Shown: piece after piece, positions 23,446 to 38,739 of the stretch
Layout: each line of letters begins with the position of its first letter
Numbering within the stretch: position 1 is the stretch's first letter
Origin: Neelides folsomi
Taxonomy: Eukaryota; Arthropoda; Collembola; Neelipleona; Neelidae
Direction: 5' to 3'
DNA length: 64,000 nucleotides
Assembly: GCA_034687125.1 (NCBI GenBank)
Contig: JAQGBZ010000186.1
Span: forward strand, 1-64,000
Position numbers and translations under genes: made by a program
Notes under the pieces: generated by a model
The model's input: only the letters and a program-made list of their open reading frames with translations
Database searches by the model: none
Told to the model about the DNA's origin: nothing

Positions 23446-23824
23446 TTATTGCTTTTTGGGTCCAACAATTTTACAGCAGTGAAGGCAAGCAGTGCATGAT
23501 GGGCAACAAGCTTCAGTCTCAACAGAGGCCAAAAGTCTTTCCAACATTGGGGCTGGAATTCCACTTGCCCATCTCACATGAGTATCTGATTAAATGTAAG
23601 ATGTAAGTTATATAAATTGAAATAAATTAGAGAGAATATTCAAAGTGCGTATTTACGTAGTATAAGAATATGTAATTCGATTAAAAATTAAATACAAATT
23701 AATGATAGTAAATGAAAATCATTTCTAGAAATTATATAATTATAATACCCTCGTTATCGGCATCTCTTGCAAGACTAGCTCCGATAGCTACAACAACCAA
23801 GAAGATCAAAAATGCTCCCTTCAT
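23446..23824 (-). CDS. Small secreted cysteine-rich peptide, family not recognised
   Basis: Two exons in transcript order: 23824-23749 and 23585-23446, giving 71 residues. The first 19 residues (MKGAFLIFLVVVAIGASLA) form a textbook signal peptide. The mature part would be about 52 residues: an acidic start RDADNEDTHVRW, a helix-like stretch (PAPMLERLLASVE), then a dense cluster CCPSCTACLHCC and a basic tail ending GPKKQ. The six cysteines are symmetric (CC-x2-C-x2-C-x2-CC) and even in number, so disulfides or metal binding are plausible. An acceptor (TTTGTTTTAG) ends 3 nt before the start codon, so there is a 5' UTR intron. A poly-A signal lies at 23417-23422 on the minus strand. Function is unknown; a secreted effector, antimicrobial-type or hormone-like peptide are all possible. 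The gene sits between PGAP2-like and NWD-like genes on the same strand. Confidence 0.78.
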
Positions 23825-23962
23825 TTTCTAAAACAAACAAAAATTAGATTTTATAACTTTTTTTAAATTATAACTTAAACTGTAATATTCTATAAGACCT
23901 TTAATTGGATTTTCTGGTCCTTGAAAAAAACAGTCAGTGAAGCAAAATGAGATCGTACATTT

Positions 23963-23970
23963 CCTTTATA
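23963..23970 (-). promoter_or_regulatory. TATA box of the small secreted peptide gene
   Basis: On the minus strand the sequence reads CCATTGGTATAAAGG, giving a TATA box with an adjacent ATTGG (inverted CCAAT) element. About 25-30 nt downstream is TTCACTGACTG (about 23931-23941), a plausible initiator. This would place the start of transcription about 115 nt before the start codon. Confidence 0.55.
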
Positions 23971-24154
23971 CCAATGGTGAAGTTGTGCCTAATCAAAAAT
24001 TCAATTAATTGATTATAAGTAATTGAGCAATAGGTAATATATGCTTGAACTGACACGAGTCATCAATGACAATAACTTCATATAAGATACATGTTTCTAA
24101 TTATTACTATTACTTACCTTTTAACGCTATCTCTCTAGTTTGTATTGATAATTT

Positions 24155-27100
24155 TTAATGTTCAGCCTCTATCTCATTCTCAATTTCTTTTGCTGCTGCG
24201 AATATTTTTTTCTTCATGTTGCTCATTTTAACTAAACGGGCAGCCGTTTTGAACAAGTTGGGGCTATTCTTCTTCAATTCCTCTCTCGCCAGCTTTAAAA
24301 TATAATTTCATTGTTATAATCCAATTTTATTCATGGCTTAATTAAATACTTTCAATTTAATAAATACATACCACAACATCTCTTGATGGTAGAACTGACA
24401 AGAAATCCTGCATCTCGGGTTTTTCCGGGTCTGCAATGGCCAACACGGACAAATAGCCATCAACCGTTCCAACAACCAAGCATTTCCCATCATAACTTGT
24501 CTCCAATGCAGAGAGCTCGGCTGAAACCCGATAATTTGCCAACATCTTTCCATCACTAACCCTATAGGATAAAAAGATATTATTATGACTGCTTTTTATT
24601 TTAATTCTAAAGGTCACTGCTTTTCTTGCATTATTGTAATTAAACTTTGTAAATGAATTTTTTACCTAAACATTCTAATTGTCTTTCTACCACCATGATA
24701 GTAAAGCACGTATTCAAATGTTCTATTAAACTGTGTAATGACTGTAAAAACACCCTCTGCAACCTATAAATCGAAGTTACATTTTAAATTATTTAAATCC
24801 ATAAACTTGCTCTCGCTGTTTCACTATTACAACAACAATGATCTCAGTAGAATCTACTTAGTACTCTATGCATTGTTCAATATTAAGATATATAATTAAT
24901 TAATTATTCAGTACTTTAGGAATGAGTGTAAGAACCGTGTGGCCTTTTTTGAGTTCAATCAGTTCAAGTCCACCCCTTGCTGAAGCATACAACCCATTTT
25001 TTCCATCTTTAGTAATTTGTCCACCCCATCTCAATATTGACCGGACGAACTTTTTCAATTTCACATCAATAATGTTACCCTTATCTGAATCAATTATCGC
25101 AACCTTTAAAAATAACAAAATTCACAATATTGAAAAAGATAAAATTTTGAAGAGAATTAATGAACTGATTAAGCATTCATTGAATTCATAATAGATATAA
25201 CAAAAATACATGTGTTACATATAAGTACGTAATATAAATACATGTAATATTTATTTCCATTATAATAGAATTATTCATTAAATTCATTGAAAAAATATTC
25301 TGAAAATTTTCAATAGAGTAGCAATAGAATAGCATTACATGGTTGGGCCGTGAAGGGAAAGGAACAATTTGAGAGAATTCTTTGAAATTCTTATATTTGA
25401 TTGGAAACTTGTGAAGAATCTTTCCAGTTTTGGCATTGTAAATGTAAAGTGCATCCTTAGGTTTCTCAAGGCCTGGACAAACGACGAAGGCCTCGTCGCA
25501 GGTCAACGTCACTTCCTTGAAACTTTTGATAGGGAAAGAAAATTCATATAGCTTTTCTCCTTCTGGAATGCTCCGAGCCACAACAAGGGTTTTAAGTCCA
25601 ATCTTAGAAACAGTTAAATATGTTGAATCTCCATGTATTAAAATAACTTGTTTCACTCCATCCTGCGCTTCTTTGAACAACAATTCTCGTTCTTTCACAT
25701 CCCAAATAAGAATCAGTCCCGACTCCGCTGATAGGATAAATCTTCATATCAAATAAAAAAATGTAATGTTTATAATTTTTAATAACACTCTCAATGTCAG
25801 ATGCATCTGGTCCATAATCTCAATTTTATAGTATGTATGTATATATGTATTATTATCAGTTGATATTGATGTAAACCTTCCATCTTTTGTGATGAGTGCA
25901 TGAGTGACGATGGCTCCAACAGGAGAGTCTGATAGTTGAGCAATCAATTTCCCACGTTTTAAATCCCAAATGCCAACAGCGCTTCTTGTCACAGCAGCAG
26001 CTAAGTCAGCTTCAGGCGAAATGCTAACCGTTTAATTCAATATTATATTAAAGTACAACTTTAAAAAAATTATTTATATTATGTAATACTAAATTATATA
26101 TTATTCAATCACAAATTCACCTAATTGATTCAATTGGCAATTCGTGTCGATCAATAACATGAATTTTTTCAAAAATATTTTGCACATTCCACACTTTCAC
26201 TGTTTTATCCATCGAAGAAGTTATAACCGAATTCCAATTCCCGATTGTCAAACTCATGATTTTAACAATTCTCCCAAAATGGGCATCAAGGCATTTGAGC
26301 AAAGTTCCATTTTCCGTACTCCAAACGTATAAGCTCTTCCTATAAAAGACAACTTTCTACTACTTGTGTTGAAATTATATGGATTTTAAATTGCATTTTA
26401 TATCTGGTATTCTGATGCGGAATGTTGACATTACTAAATTTAATTAAGCATACCTCACTCCAGCCAATGCATAAGTTGAGTCCTTGGAAAGCACACATGA
26501 ATTTGATTCCATCATTTTAGTAGCAATATTTCGAACATCACTTGGAAGAAATAGCGAAACAACTTTTCCACTGTTCAAATTAAACAACTGCCAAAAATAG
26601 TTTTAACACGTAAGTAATAAATAACTCTTGGTGCTTTCTTAATAAACAATTGGTTAATTTATAAACATCATTTCACCTTGAAACCCGAAAGAAACGTCCC
26701 AACTAAAAATGATTCTTCTTGTGCCAATTCAAGTTTATCCAATGGTTCAAATCCAGATACAAATTCATTCTTTTTGACCCAACATTTTTCTTTGAGATCA
26801 AGTTCCATTTCAATAACGTTCACTTGAACTTCTTCTCCCTCTTGTTCAATACAGGCGTAAACTTTCGTTTTAGACTCACAAATCACAATTGACCTACATA
26901 TGACAAAAATTTCTCTTTAACTATCCAATTTAAAAGTAATATTAATAATTCTCATTTACCAATTAAAAATTATTGGCGTCATTCGAATTCCTTCAACAAA
27001 ACTATTAAAGCTCATACGAGAGTCATTTTCATTTCCCGACCACAAAATCACCGAGTAATCCGAAATACTCGTAAAATTAACTGACAAAATTATTTCTCCG

Positions 27101-30100
27101 TCTTCACAAACATCAGTCGTTAATTTTTCAACAGTTCCTTTAAAACTGTAAAAAAATCAATTAATAAATTTTAAGTTATTAAACCTTCATTGATTTAGCG
27201 ATATTTTATAAACTCACTCTAATTGTGCATAAGATGATGAACCAACAATGACCAAATGAGTATCAAGGAGGTTAAAAGAAACAATATTTTCTTTATCTCG
27301 CAGAGGATTTTCAAAAATCTGTAATTCATTAGTGAGAAGATTGAGTAGAACAGTTTGGTTGTGGTTTGTATAAGCTGCAGCATAGCGATTATCCGGACTC
27401 AAGACAAGAGAATGCAAAACTCCATCAACTCCCGGATTCACTTCCCTTACAAGATCACTCGTACTCAAATCCCACGTTACGAATTTATTGGAAATGGAGA
27501 TTATAAAACGATAGTCAGAAGTTAGGCGAAAATCAAAGACTGCAAATCGATGTCCTTCAAGTGAATACTAAAAAGACAAATAAAAAATTTGTAGATAGGT
27601 ATTATAATATAATTTTCACATTATAATTCATAGATTGGATTTTGTTTCTATCTGCTAATCATTTTGCTTTACCTTAAGAGGTCCACCAGGCGTGTGCATG
27701 CAATGATTAACTGGAATCAGAGCACAATGTTTATTTCCAACAGAATCGCATTGTTTCAAAAGACTGACAATATTGGGATGAGGGCCAATTTCAGGAAGGA
27801 GACGACCAACAAGTTGAGGTGCGAGCATTGTTGGATGACTTAATAAAATTTCACCTCCAAGTCTCAATGCATCAGCGACAAGTAAAATTTCTCTATTGAA
27901 TATTTAAGAGGAAATTTACAATTTTATACAATGTAGCTGAAATTGTCTTAAGATTATAATGTCGAAATAAAAGAAGGGCTCTTGCTCATAACTTTAATTT
28001 ACTTTAAGATATTATTTTAATTTAAGAATTAATTGAAAAATGAATAGAAGTTAAAGAACCTCGAAGCGGTTTTTTCTTTAATGAAGGTAGAAGCGTCTTC
28101 AAAATCGCCAATTGTTGCTTGGAGTGAAGCCCCAGCAATTTTAGAATAGAGCCAATCGTAATTGAAAAGAACTTCTTTGAATAAATCATCAAAACGGTTT
28201 GAACGAAGGAAATGATATGGAAGCTCAGCAAGCTGTTTTTCAAATGAAAATTAAAACATTTAATTACACTTTTTATATAAGAATTTGGAAATTTCTTTGT
28301 ATTTATTTCACTATATGTAAGTAAATCCAGAATTGGTAATAATTATTAGTGAGAACTTTTCTTAAATTGAAACGTGGAGTTTTTCCACTTTGTCCGGGAA
28401 AGCAAAGAGGTTGAAGTGGAACTTTCCGATCTGCTCGTCCGTCTTTTGATTTGAGATTAAATCTATACCTTTGCATTTCAGTATATCTGAACGGTTTTTC
28501 AACTCCTCCACCCCAAATGCCATGAAAGTAGTCAGCAATTGAAGAATGATAATAAAAGCCCATAGATTCCTCTTTGAAATATCTTTGTTTTGCAGCATCT
28601 CTGAACTGTCTTTAGTCGTTTAAAATATAATAATTAAAATATTATTATAAATACTTTCAAAAGTAATAATTCTAGCTACATTTCCTTCGGTGCTGTTTTA
28701 CCTGTGATACCAAGAAAGCACAGACACACCATCGGCTTTCCCTTCAGAGAAGTAATTAGGAAGATCATTTCTTATTCGGGTCCATAAAAGTGGTGGAATC
28801 CTCCTGGTTGGAGGCATATGATATTGGTAAATATCATCGAGAACCATATCATCCAATGAAATTAAATCTTCAAGTTCCGATTCTGAAAGTCCGCTTTTGC
28901 TTGCAGTAATGTAACCCAAAGCGTGAGATACGAGTAATGGACCATGCTTAAAAATTGATATAATTAAATTGCATGAATTTAAAACGTGCACCATTTCGAC
29001 TATTTGTATGTGTTGTACAAAAAGTGTTAAAGTGTTTGTATACCTAAATGTAAATCCTTTCATTCATTCATGAATCATGAATGGTGTATCTCAATAGTGT
29101 GCATGTGTATTTTTAATAAATGCTGAAAGAACCAAGGATATCTGGTTGATTTAATGATTGAATGAATGCGCGTGTATGCAACTACAACTAGTAATAATAG
29201 TAATAATAGTAATAGTAACGCACCCACACTATGGAGATACATCATGAATGAAAACAAGGAGTTCTTTATGATTTCTGATTCTTTCTTTAATTAACGATCA
29301 AGAATTGTTTATCACCTGAAATTCAATTCGTCCAAACAGCTTAAAAATGGAGTCCATCACATTAAGAGCGAGTTTGGTCTAAAATTATAATTTCACTTTG
29401 TAAACTTGATTCTTCATTGGAATTAACAGGTAGATATTGGAATCCAGTTTTGAATCCATTTTTGGTGTAAATCATTATAAGTGTCTTATAATTTGCTTAC
29501 GTCATCAGGTTTAGAATAGCTTTTCCATCTACACACTTCGTCAAAGACCAGTTTGACATAAATGGGGAGGGAGCATTGAAAAAGCCCCTTTGTTACAACT
29601 CTCCATTGATAATGGTTCAAATCTCTGTTGGCCGCTATAAGCCATTCTTTAATGATAATTGTGGCCAGATCTTCCCCAAGAGGTCCAACTTCAATGAACG
29701 ACTCCTCCTCTCCAACTAACAACTTCCGAAGAAGGAGATAATCCTGAGAAATTGCCAGATTTTCCAATTCATACGCAGTGCTCAGAACAATCTTGCAATT
29801 TTTGGGTATTTTTGATGGAAGCCAAGTGAGGATATTTGCTCCTGAAACAACCTTAAGCTGATCAACTGAATCCAGAAAAAGTAAAATGGGTCTTGCTTCA
29901 GTTCCTTTATGGAGCATTTCTTTAAAATAAGCCATCAAAGGAACCAAGTCGTCCGGAACTTCATCCATTGGCAAATTAAAATTAAAATTTGCTTGTTTGC
30001 ATAAAGACATCAAAAGTGGAATTAATGCTGAGGAATCAGGAGAAGTTCCGATGAATCGGATGAGTAGTAATGGAATCGCCCCATTTTGATATTCTTTATA

Positions 30101-32761
30101 CCATTCAAAAGCCATTGCAGCCAATTTGGCCAAAAGGGAAGTTTTTCCCGAACCGCCAGCTCCGTAAATGATCAGAGGTTTGTCACTCGGTCCAAGAATA
30201 TATTTTTCTCCTCTTAGGAGAGATTCCTCTCTTCCGTAGAAAACTTTAACAGAGTTGACACAAGAATGGAGATGTTGGAGAATTTCGGCCACAAAGGCTC
30301 CAAAAGTCGAGGAATCTTCTTTTCTCATGGCTCGATCTACGAGCTTGACAATTCCTCGGTAGAATGCTCCAAGGAACATTGAGAGATATTCCATATGAGT
30401 TTCCTTTGAGATTCCTTCTCGGCCGCTCCATTCAACAGTGTAACGTTCCATGTTGGAAGCTTCGATTTTATTCGTTACTCGTTCATCCCGCAAGTTTCCG
30501 AGCAATCGTTGAGCTTCAGTGTCAACCGCCCTATTTTTACAATTAATTTAGATTTACAACCAATAACTAACCGATATTTATTAACTTGCCTTAATTAATA
30601 ATTTATTAATAACAAAGAATAAAACTGATTTACCTGTTAACAATGTCAATGTAATTGCAAGCCTTTTTCACATTTTGGAGATTGATGTTGTTGATGTAGC
30701 GAACGAAAGCAAGAGTTGTGTTTTTTGTATTCTCGATGTTCAAAAGTCCATTGATGACTTCGCGTTCCGTTACTGTTAAATCATTTCATAAGGTAATGTA
30801 AAGTAAGTAATCGAAAAGTTCAAAGTTTAATTTTTGTTTCTTAACGTTAATTTATCATTAAAATTTAATATTATCTATAATATTTAACATTAATTTTATG
30901 TAGTTAAAATACAAAATGAAAAAATTTAAAATCTTATAAATCTTGTTGCACTAACCAGACATGAAGTAATTATGTTTTTCATCATCGTTTAAATATCCTT
31001 CTGTGTGTGCACGATAAGCTGCCTTTCGTAAAAGCTTCTGCAGCTTTTCGAGTGTATTCCACCAAATACCTTGATCTTGTGACATTAGCTTGGGTTCACT
31101 CTAAATATGAAAGTTAACTTTGAATTGTGCATTTATAACTTAACTTTTTCTGTCTTTATTAGTATTTGATAAATATTTGTAATTAAAAAACTTCTGTACT
31201 TTATTTAGGAAGTGTATGAGAATTGATGAAATTGGCTGAAGGATATATTCATTGGGTACAGCGTTGGTGTCCTTCCTATACCACAAGTCAAGAAGATAAG
31301 TATCAACACCCATGGACTTGAGCACACGCTTTAACATGTCCAATTCAGACCCCACGATTATTGTAGGAATTGGACGATATCCGTACTTTTGACATAAAAA
31401 TACCTGTGCAAAAAATAATTATTACATATAGCAATTTATTGCATTAATAGCTCATTGGAACGGAGCATCATCAAACTAAAAAAACTTAATTGTTAGATAT
31501 TTGTTAAAATTGTTAATTTAAAAAAATTAAACATCCATGTAATTATTAGCATTTACAACCCTTTTATGTATGGTATAGTTTGGAAAAGTATATGAAAATA
31601 ATTGTAATTTACAACAAAATTGGGTCCCATTGAAAGACGTTGACAGTTTCTTATTTCTCTCATGCAGAGTTCAGTTGTCATATGGTCATCAGTTGCCTCG
31701 TCACGAATTCCCCAACGCATGTCAACGACCTATTGGAATTATTGTGATGAATCAAATGAAGCTGTCAATCAAATCCTTTACTCAATGAGTGAATGAGTGA
31801 CACCACAAACCTGAAACTCAAGACCATGTTTTTCACGACAAAATTCTTTGATTTTTGGATACACTTCTGCCATGAGGGTATTTCTTTCCATGCCCGTGTC
31901 TGAATTGATGTAAATAAACAAGTAAAATCAATGAGATCAATATTTAATGGAGAATCATATACAGGTTAAAAGTTATAACTATGATGGACGAATCAGGCCC
32001 GGATTTAGGTGTGGGCAAGAGGGGCGGTTGCCCTCAACTGGTCAGAGGGCCTCAAAAAGTTCAAGCTTACACTAAATATTATTCGTTTGAGAGTTTAGGC
32101 TAATTTATATCTAGGGTAAGGTCGAAAATTTTGAGGCCTTCTCACCATTTGAGGTATAAAATAGCTATTTTATGCCTAAAATAACAAAAAGTTCTCCGGA
32201 CCTAAAGGTCCGGATGGTTCTAGCTGAGGAAAAGTCAAAAAGCTTTTCGAAAACTGTAGATTCTGACCGGCTTTAACCGGCGAATTTTTAAAAAAATTGG
32301 AGACCTATTTGTAATGATCGTGTAGGCAAAAAAGGATATAGTAATATTTATAGTAATAGTTTACATAAAAGGGCCTTTTATTTTGGCTTGCCCAGGGCCT
32401 CAAGTTTGAAGATCCGGCCCTGTACGAAGTTCATCGTTGCGTTTTATAGGTTTATTATAATTTATAAAATATGTAAATAAATTAGATGGACTATTAAAAT
32501 GTTACGATATTTTAGTTATATAATTTATATTGTAATTACAATTGAAGCCAATTTCAATCGAAACATTATATTCAATAAGCAAGGTTTAATTTTTAGTTAT
32601 TATTATGTACTCATTTATATTATGTATTCATTAATTTAATTACAAAACATTGTTTTACCTGTGAAAGTTGAACTTGTGAAAATCCTCACAATTTTTGAGG
32701 AAAGTGGTGGAAGGTTTATTAACTTTCCTGCAAAAATCGAGTCGAGTGTCTGATCGTCCAT
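24155..32761 (-). CDS. NACHT and WD40-repeat protein (NWD1-like STAND NTPase)
   Basis: A 23-exon model gives 1,683 residues. Exons (high to low): 32761-32659, 31899-31811, 31729-31613, 31403-31200, 31100-30956, 30772-30634, 30530-29501, ~29378-29314, 28946-28702, 28609-28357, 28232-28060, 27892-27673, 27567-27218, 27145-26960, 26893-26677, 26587-26454, 26339-26121, 26023-25877, 25741-25339, 25103-24915, 24763-24666, 24561-24372 and 24292-24155. Exon 8 should be 63 nt by frame, so its edges may be off by 2. An N-terminal effector-like region ([48 protein letters not shown]) precedes the NACHT domain with Walker [10 protein letters not shown] (~389) and Walker [10 protein letters not shown] (~485). 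The winged-helix region includes [21 protein letters not shown] and LPPLLW-type motifs. From ~928 to the end is a long WD40 array ([29 protein letters not shown]). Proteins of this type are regulated molecular switches; the role in arthropods is poorly known. All nucleotide-binding motifs look intact. Confidence 0.88.
29190..29217. repeat. Short TAATAG-type microsatellite
   Basis: GTAATAATAG-like units are repeated nearly three times inside an intron of the NWD-like gene. This is a simple repeat with no visible coding role. Confidence 0.6.
31994..32422. mobile_element. hAT-like miniature element (MITE) in intron 1 of the NWD-like gene
   Basis: This 429-bp block is notably more GC-rich than its surroundings. 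It starts CAGGCCCGGATTTAGGTGTG and ends GATCCGGCCCTG, which is an imperfect terminal inverted repeat of the CAGGGCCGGAT type common in hAT-family elements. Sub-terminal stretches (GGGCAAGAGGGGC on the left, GGCTTGCCCAGGGCCTC on the right) are also typical. The flanks share ACGAA, but an exact 8-bp target duplication is not clear. There is no transposase frame, so it is non-autonomous. Confidence 0.7.
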
Positions 32762-34878
32762 TATCGTCAAACTTTATCAATTCGGGTAAGTGGGTTAATT
32801 TTATATTATTTGAAATGTTTTAGCTTAGCAAATTAATTTCAAGTTAATTTAATTCAAAAGTGCATTTTCAATTTAAATTAAATCTAAAAATGTAATTAAA
32901 GTAATGAAAATGAAGAGGAATGGAGGGGAATGTTGAATTGTGCATTGCAGTGTGCAATCTAGTAGTGTGAAAAAAGGAAAGTTTGAAGGGAGGACGATTT
33001 TGAGGAGAAATGAAGGAACGTTGATTTCTCATGAGTGAGTGAAGGTTTTCTTCTTCATGAGTTCTGTTTCGCCTATTAAACTACCTTCGATTTCCAATTA
33101 AAATCTTAGGAGTGAAGGAATGGGCAGAGTAGTGTCAGCCTCCGTTCGTCCCAAAACTCCGAGTCACGGACAGCCATAAATTAACCTCGGAGTCTCCTAA
33201 TCACTCGAAACAATGAAATGCTTAAACCCCCTGCTCCGCATTTCTACCATTCAATAGCATGGCAATAGGAGAGAAAGGCAGAAATAAAAAGGCTTCTTTT
33301 AATATCTTTTATCATATCTCTTATATTTTGAAAAACTGTTTTTCATTCAAATTTTTATATTAATACTACAAAGGTACAAAGGTACAATAGTAATAGGTAC
33401 ATATTTATATTAGCTTAATACATTACAATAGCTAAAAATGGTTTTAAGATTTATCATATTCACGTTTACTATTTTATACCATACTGTACCCTTATCCCAT
33501 ACCATTCATAGTACAAATCATACCAAAACAAGTTAAGAATGGCTATATTTGCTATGAAATTTTTTCAATCTTTCTTATACATAATATGTAACTTGGAAGA
33601 TAAATTAAAGAATCATGGTGTAATCTACTTGTATATGTAATAAATTAACTTTTATTTTATTTAAGAAAAACCGAAATCAGTGTCTGCTATTTGTAACAAA
33701 AGTTAATTAGGAAAGTTCTTATATTTTAATTGTTGAACAATAAATACTTTATCATAAGTAAATACAGGGGTAAATAATGTATGAATTAATTGGCTAAAGA
33801 TATAAAACTTTCAATGTCAACTATTAAAGAAAGTTTGAATCCTTCAATTTAACTTGGAAGCAATTGAGAGGGAAAGAAATGATATGGCTGTCAAGAGTTC
33901 CATTATTCCAAATGAGAGGTTTGGGTTTTGTATGATAATTTAATATTGACACGCCACCAATTTCATGTTTATTTTGCTTGTTCAATTTTCTCCAAATAAA
34001 GTCAATCAATGCAAGAAGTAATAATAAAATGCAATTACACTGACTTTGACACCAATTTCATCAGTAAAATAAATTTGACATTCAAATAATCTCATAGATT
34101 AATATTGTGATATGAATGTTGAATTTTATAAATGATATTGCTCGAGCATAAAACCATAAGTATCTTGTTGTATCTTTCATAATTGTTTTAAATTTTTATT
34201 TTATTTCCTACCAAGTAATTTTAAAATGATAGAAAATGAATGTTTCGACTATGTTTTTTAGAAAATCATAGAAAGTTAATTATGAATTGATAAATATTAC
34301 AATAAATAAAAATTAATATTGTTAATAACAGAATATAATGATTTAAATTTATTGCCATACTCAAGCATCAAATAATCGAACATGATCATCAATGTCGTTG
34401 AATTTCTTATTGCAAAGTTCAAGTTTGCAAAATGGCCTTTAGATTTATATAAAACTTATTGGAATTCTTCTCCCACGAATCGGATGTTTGAGCTGTTTGA
34501 CATGAGAGATGGGCCGAGGGTGATTGTCTCAATTCATCCTGTCACTGCGGGGGCTGAATGATGAATTCCTCAACATCTTGTACATTGACTGGCTGAGGTT
34601 GTTATGTAGGAGTGGAGGCATGATAAATAAAATGATAATCATCCTAGTCCAGACAATAGTTGAGAGATGTGAGGAGAGTAGTAAAGTGTAATAGTAAAAG
34701 GGACGGTGACCTGAGGCAGTGCGGGTCTCATTGGGCTTCCGCCCAACTTGGGAACAATCAACCCGACCGACGATGGAAAGGAGTCAACGTTCCGCAGTAA
34801 TCAACTCCAACTTTCATATAAAATGGTCCTATCCCAAGGTTGAAACGGCCACTTTGGCTTCCACAACGGTTTACAACT
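32762..34878. other. Intergenic region between NWD-like gene and first protease
   Basis: The two flanking genes diverge, so both promoters lie in this 2.1-kb segment. The left 450 bp contains the NWD-like upstream region. The right end holds a TATA box for the first protease (listed separately) and the block 34706-34717 with GGTGACCTGAGG. No coding exon was found; open frames here have no domain content. Confidence 0.55.
34817..34823 (+). promoter_or_regulatory. TATA box of CLIP protease 1
   Basis: TATAAAA lies 62 nt upstream of the ATG at 34879, which would give a 5' UTR of about 30 nt. The match to consensus is perfect and the spacing is normal. Confidence 0.5.
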
Positions 34879-36881
<2,003 letters not shown>

Positions 36882-38739
36882 TGGATAGACATTCTTGAAT
36901 TCATGATAGACATTTGCTCCTTGATTGTTATATAAAATATTTAGAGCTTTTAACACATGTCACGTGTATATATTAAGTATACTTATTAGTAGTCAGAATT
37001 GGACGTTTCTGCTTTTTTACCATTATTGTTTGAAATGTTAGTAATGGTAAGTACAATTAAACAAGACTTGACATTTAGCTTATTATTTAATGGTCAAATA
37101 GGAATAAATGTTGGAATAAAGTTTTTTACATTGAAAATTGTTCTTTGATTACTTAATCTTAATGCTCTCACAATAAAAATCCAGCAATATACTTCTGTAA
37201 TATAACAATTCGCACTCAATTCAATGTCAGTCAATTATTGCAATGTAATATTTCATAATAAGGTGCGGTTTTGATGGAATTTTTATTTTGTGCCGAAGGC
37301 CAAGAGGAATCATCTTTTTATACTCGTGTTATTTATATTGGATTTTATATGAAGGAGAATGCATAAAGGCCAAGATAAAGTAAATGCATATTTTGCATCT
37401 AATGGCTTGAAGGACAACAATGGATTTAATCCCACAAACTCCTTCTGCAGTTCATGAAAAGATGAATGGATCTTCCTTGTGACTGGATGAAGAGAGAAAG
37501 AGCAGGTTTTTTATCTTCCCTCCCGCTGTTCCAAGAATTTCGCTACACTTGCGAAAAATTTTTTACTTTGCCCTTTTCAGACCTTCAAGAAATAGCCAAA
37601 ATGTTCGTTTTCCGGAACGCCGGAACGATGAAATACTTCACATTATTTATTATGTAAATGGTTACTTTATCTGTCAAGTTCAACTGCGGAGGAATTCTCG
37701 ATTGAATTAAACCGTTGATCATATTTGTCTTGAAGAAACTCCGTCGTTGTTGTAAAAAGATAAACAAGAAGACGATTGGGATGATCAGAACTCTACGAAT
37801 TGGATTGAATTTCAATGGGAAAAAAAATTAAAGTTGCTCAGGCCCCTTTTAACTGCGCAGAAATAAGAAGACGAGAGGAACAAAAGGTTTGTGAGTTTGA
37901 TATTTATGCCCATTGTGAATCGTGTATTGGAAAAAGAAAAGTTTGAACCGCTTGGGGGGCATTCATTTGATCCCGATTAAAAATCTCATTTTTTCCCCAT
38001 CCTGCTTTATTTACGACTTACACATTTGGAGAATTCTTTGTCTTAACGAACAACCAGAAGAGTCGATGGATGTGCAAGGGAGTTGGTTCCAGTTTTGCAA
38101 AGGGCGTGTAAGCAAATTAATGTTGAATATTTACATATTCGAACTAATCGACTTTCAATCCAATTTCCAATCTCGTTAAATTATTCATTTAGTTTACCGA
38201 GTATCAACGAGTCATGCAAGGAACACTTTTGGTATACATTCCTGGTATACTTATATGGGCAAACGAGTTCGAACCAAACAAGTGTGGAGTAGTAGGAGAA
38301 TTTGATGAGTTAATTGCCAATTTACTCTCAGAGACAAATTGGTAAAAATGGTAATTAGCATTTACAATTAGCTTTTAAAATCTTACATGCACACACGATG
38401 ATATGATGATAACAAGGAGTGGATCGTACATTGAGAAATTGAGATGTAAAAATTTCTCACGACATGGGACAAGGTGAAGTTCGGCGTGGTTGAGGAAGGT
38501 TTTTGCATTCCAAATCCCTTTTGATGTTGATGCGAATTCCACGAATTGAGATCTTTATCGATCCCTGCGAACAACAAAGGGAATTTGAAGGGAGGGGCGG
38601 TGGGGGAGAATAATGCATAAGAACAATAAGAAGTGATTGATGGGGTTCGCCGTGGGTTGTGGGCGGGGTGGCGGACTGTCTGAGAAGATTCAGGTCGTTG
38701 GCACGCTCAAACACCACCAGTGACAATCCACCTGTCAGC
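36882..38739. other. Intergenic region between proteases 1 and 2
   Basis: AATAAA signals for protease 1 lie near 37100-37121. No coding exon is supported; frames near 37466-37657 and 37922-38179 lack domains and splice context. The last 100 bp before protease 2 is GC-rich and holds the TCAGGTCGTT motif at 38690-38699, which is also found upstream of protease 3. Confidence 0.55.

Noticed and set aside
28357-28609. The frame [15 protein letters not shown] at about 28598 as NWD-like coding sequence
   Set aside because: Using the acceptor at 28610-28611 puts the exon in the other frame ([24 protein letters not shown]), which matches the family and joins both neighbours in frame.
37466-38292. Possible exons between proteases 1 and 2
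   Set aside because: The frames lack cysteine patterns or protease motifs and have no paired splice sites.
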